Of a stretch of 5,744 nucleotides of DNA, positions 4,147-5,744 are shown one piece after another (positions within the stretch are counted from its first letter, which is position 1; the number at the start of each line of letters is the position of its first letter). The DNA lies in the NCBI GenBank assembly GCA_002407935.1, contig DHPU01000049.1, forward strand, positions 25,135 through 30,878. Direction: 5' to 3'. Origin of the DNA: Peptococcaceae bacterium UBA5356. GTDB lineage: Bacteria > Bacillota > Peptococcia > DRI-13 > DTU073. The notes beneath the pieces were generated by a model, which saw only the letters and a program-made list of their open reading frames with translations, had not been told where the DNA came from and made no database searches. Position numbers and translations under genes: made by a program.

Positions 4147-5744
4147 AATCTTATCATGCACTTGCCTGGAAAGAGCTAAAAACTCAAAAAATAACATCTA
4201 CACTTATTTTAATAGCTATTATATTGTCTACCATGATGACAACGGTGATTGGTCAATCTTGGGGAATTTTACAAGCCTTAAGGGAACAGCAGGCCGGAAT
4301 GTTGAATGGAAACCGGTATGCAACATTCCACAACTTGACTGAGGAACAAAAGCTATTTCTTGAGAAAGATGATCGGCTCTCTTTTTTCGGCAGTAATATG
4401 ACTCTTGGCACAGCAAAGCTAAAGAACAGTGGAATCTCATTACAGCTTAGAGAATATGATGAGCAGGACTTATCGGTTTATCCAACTGTTACACAGCTTA
4501 GCAAAGGGCATCTCCCGCAGAAAGCAGGAGAAATCGCCCTGCCCCAGGATGCACTCGATTACTTGGGGTTTTCCGTTGACATTGGCGATACTGTCACGCT
4601 TAATTTAAGCATTTCACTCCTTCAGGACACAGAAGAAGCTTATGAATATCAAGCGGAATTCACCTTGTGCGGAATATTGAGAAGCAATTATATTGGCTAT
4701 AGCTCAGGAGTTGTTACAGGAATTGCCGGAGAAGGAACTGCAGAGAAATGGCTTCCAGAAAAGTATAAGCTTTATTCGACGGATTTTCGCACAGCAGATA
4801 AGCGTGGCTTCCAACAGACCGTCAACGATCTTGCTGATAAGGTTGAGATTTCCAGCAGCCGCATCCAATACAATTGGCTCTACCTGGGCGCATTAGGCAT
4901 TGAATATAGTGAGGGCGATAGTGATGAAAGCAAAACCAGCGGTTTTTCCTATATGACTGTGGCCGGTATTATGATTGGTGCATTGGTCTTATTGGCAGCA
5001 GGTCTTGTTATCTACAACATTTTGAAAATCGCGGTAAATAAACGAATAAAGGAATATGGAACTCTACGGGCGATCGGCGCACATCAGGGACAGCTTTACC
5101 GCTTGGTTGCAGAACAGCTTGTTCTGCTATGCCTTGCAGGTATTCCTATAGGTGCTATTCTAGGCGTAATATCGGCCGGTGGTATCACAAAAGCGGCTAC
5201 CAGCCTGTTCTCCCCGGAAATCTTCATGGTGCAAAGCATTCAAGAGCTTGATATATTGATCGCACAGAATAGTACAGGGAAGCTGCTTCCTCTGCTTATT
5301 AGCGCAGTGATTACTTTAGTTTTCGCCTTTATTGCTGCCATGCCTGCCGCACGATATGCCGCCAGGGTCTCACCCACCGTCGCCATGCATGGGATAAAAA
5401 GTAAAATGAAGCGGAAAAATCGAAAGGATAAGTATATCCGTAATTTTGAAGCATTTTATGCAAAATTAAATCTCAAACGAAATACTGCTCGAACTGCTAT
5501 CACAATCTTGTCTCTGGTGATGAGCATTACTGTATTTGTAGCAATTCAGTCCTTTTCCGGCTTGCTTGATGCCTCCCAAGCGGTACAAAAGCTTCATTTA
5601 GGGGATTACTCCATTACGAATGATTCAATCGGTTTTAAGCCATCTGTTGTGGAGGATCTAAAATCCCAGAAAGGGGTTTCTTCGGTATCCACTTTAAAAT
5701 ACAGCCTTTATATACAGGAAAAAGACGGTACCCTGCCTATCGAA
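4143..5744 (+). CDS. ABC transporter permease, FtsX/MacB type (3' end beyond window)
   Basis: An open frame of 534 codons without a stop runs to the window edge. The first membrane helix (about 17-39) is followed by a large outside domain (about 40-265) with MacB-core character. Next comes the FtsX domain, with helices near 269-293, 323-348 and 382-402. The cytoplasmic stretch VNKRIKEYGTLRAIGAH (298-314), which contacts the ATPase, and AARVSPTVAMHGIKS (406-420) are characteristic. A second unit begins at KLNLKRNTARTAITIL (441-456), with a helix at about 451-474 and a new outside domain, showing the duplicated architecture of permeases of some 750-850 residues. Such proteins export or detach peptides, lipids or antibiotics at the membrane. 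The substrate cannot be told. The start overlaps the ATPase stop by four bases and follows a strong ribosome binding site. No lesion is seen in the visible part. Confidence 0.92.
   Translation, partial: MKSYHALAWKELKTQKITSTLILIAIILSTMMTTVIGQSWGILQALREQQAGMLNGNRYATFHNLTEEQKLFLEKDDRLSFFGSNMTLGTAKLKNSGISLQLREYDEQDLSVYPTVTQLSKGHLPQKAGEIALPQDALDYLGFSVDIGDTVTLNLSISLLQDTEEAYEYQAEFTLCGILRSNYIGYSSGVVTGIAGEGTAEKWLPEKYKLYSTDFRTADKRGFQQTVNDLADKVEISSSRIQYNWLYLGALGIEYSEGDSDESKTSGFSYMTVAGIMIGALVLLAAGLVIYNILKIAVNKRIKEYGTLRAIGAHQGQLYRLVAEQLVLLCLAGIPIGAILGVISAGGITKAATSLFSPEIFMVQSIQELDILIAQNSTGKLLPLLISAVITLVFAFIAAMPAARYAARVSPTVAMHGIKSKMKRKNRKDKYIRNFEAFYAKLNLKRNTARTAITILSLVMSITVFVAIQSFSGLLDASQAVQKLHLGDYSITNDSIGFKPSVVEDLKSQKGVSSVSTLKYSLYIQEKDGTLPIE

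Noticed and set aside
4693..4896. 67-codon open frame within the permease region
   Set aside because: It is in a different frame from the long intact permease, with no ribosome binding site or motif, so it is a shadow of that gene.
1..5744. CRISPR array, tRNA, rRNA or integrase attachment site
   Set aside because: No regularly spaced identical repeats, cloverleaf sequences or rRNA-like stretches were seen on either strand.

Overview
The window looks like a low-GC Firmicute, probably of the Clostridia. The evidence is strong AGGAGG-type ribosome binding sites, AT-rich coding sequence, a GGGGACGGGG-type repeat flanking a Y1 (RAYT-like) transposase, and a sensor kinase followed by an ABC ATPase and a large FtsX-type permease. 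Genus cannot be told from the sequence alone.

Region 1 (about 1-863) is a compact mobile element. A single-gene Y1/HUH transposase of the REP-associated type is enclosed by near-perfect inverted repeats (10-31 and 838-859). Just inside the left repeat are a candidate promoter and a hairpin that buries the transposase ribosome binding site. A promoter inside the hairpin would release the site, while read-through RNA from outside would hide it.

Region 2 (902-1879) is a membrane-anchored serine D,D-carboxypeptidase of the penicillin-binding-protein type (SxxK, SGA, KTG). It resembles the PBP-type VanY of VanD-like clusters. The element ends only 27 bases before its ribosome binding site. No vanH, ligase or vanX is present in the window.

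Region 3 (1880-2299) has no convincing gene. It holds two near-identical 17-base motifs, two mutually exclusive hairpin options, a strong bidirectional terminator and short G/T-rich repeats. It is probably debris of an insertion element and/or a non-coding RNA or leader.

Region 4 (2300-5744) is a signalling and export module: a histidine kinase with an apparently damaged N-terminus and no response regulator beside it, an ABC ATPase, and a FtsX/MacB-type permease that runs off the window. ATPase and permease overlap by 4 bases and are clearly one unit. Between kinase and ATPase lies a 9-bp hairpin with a 7-T tract that looks like an intrinsic terminator, and its 3' arm contains the ATPase ribosome binding site. 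In intact systems of this type the kinase and a regulator sense cell-envelope or peptide-antibiotic stress and switch on the transporter. Here the sensing half appears eroded while the transporter half is intact as far as visible.

No CRISPR array, tRNA, rRNA or clearly novel multi-gene system was found. The most noteworthy signals are the regulatory structures at 25-73, 2029-2139 and 3438-3472, and the broken kinase start.
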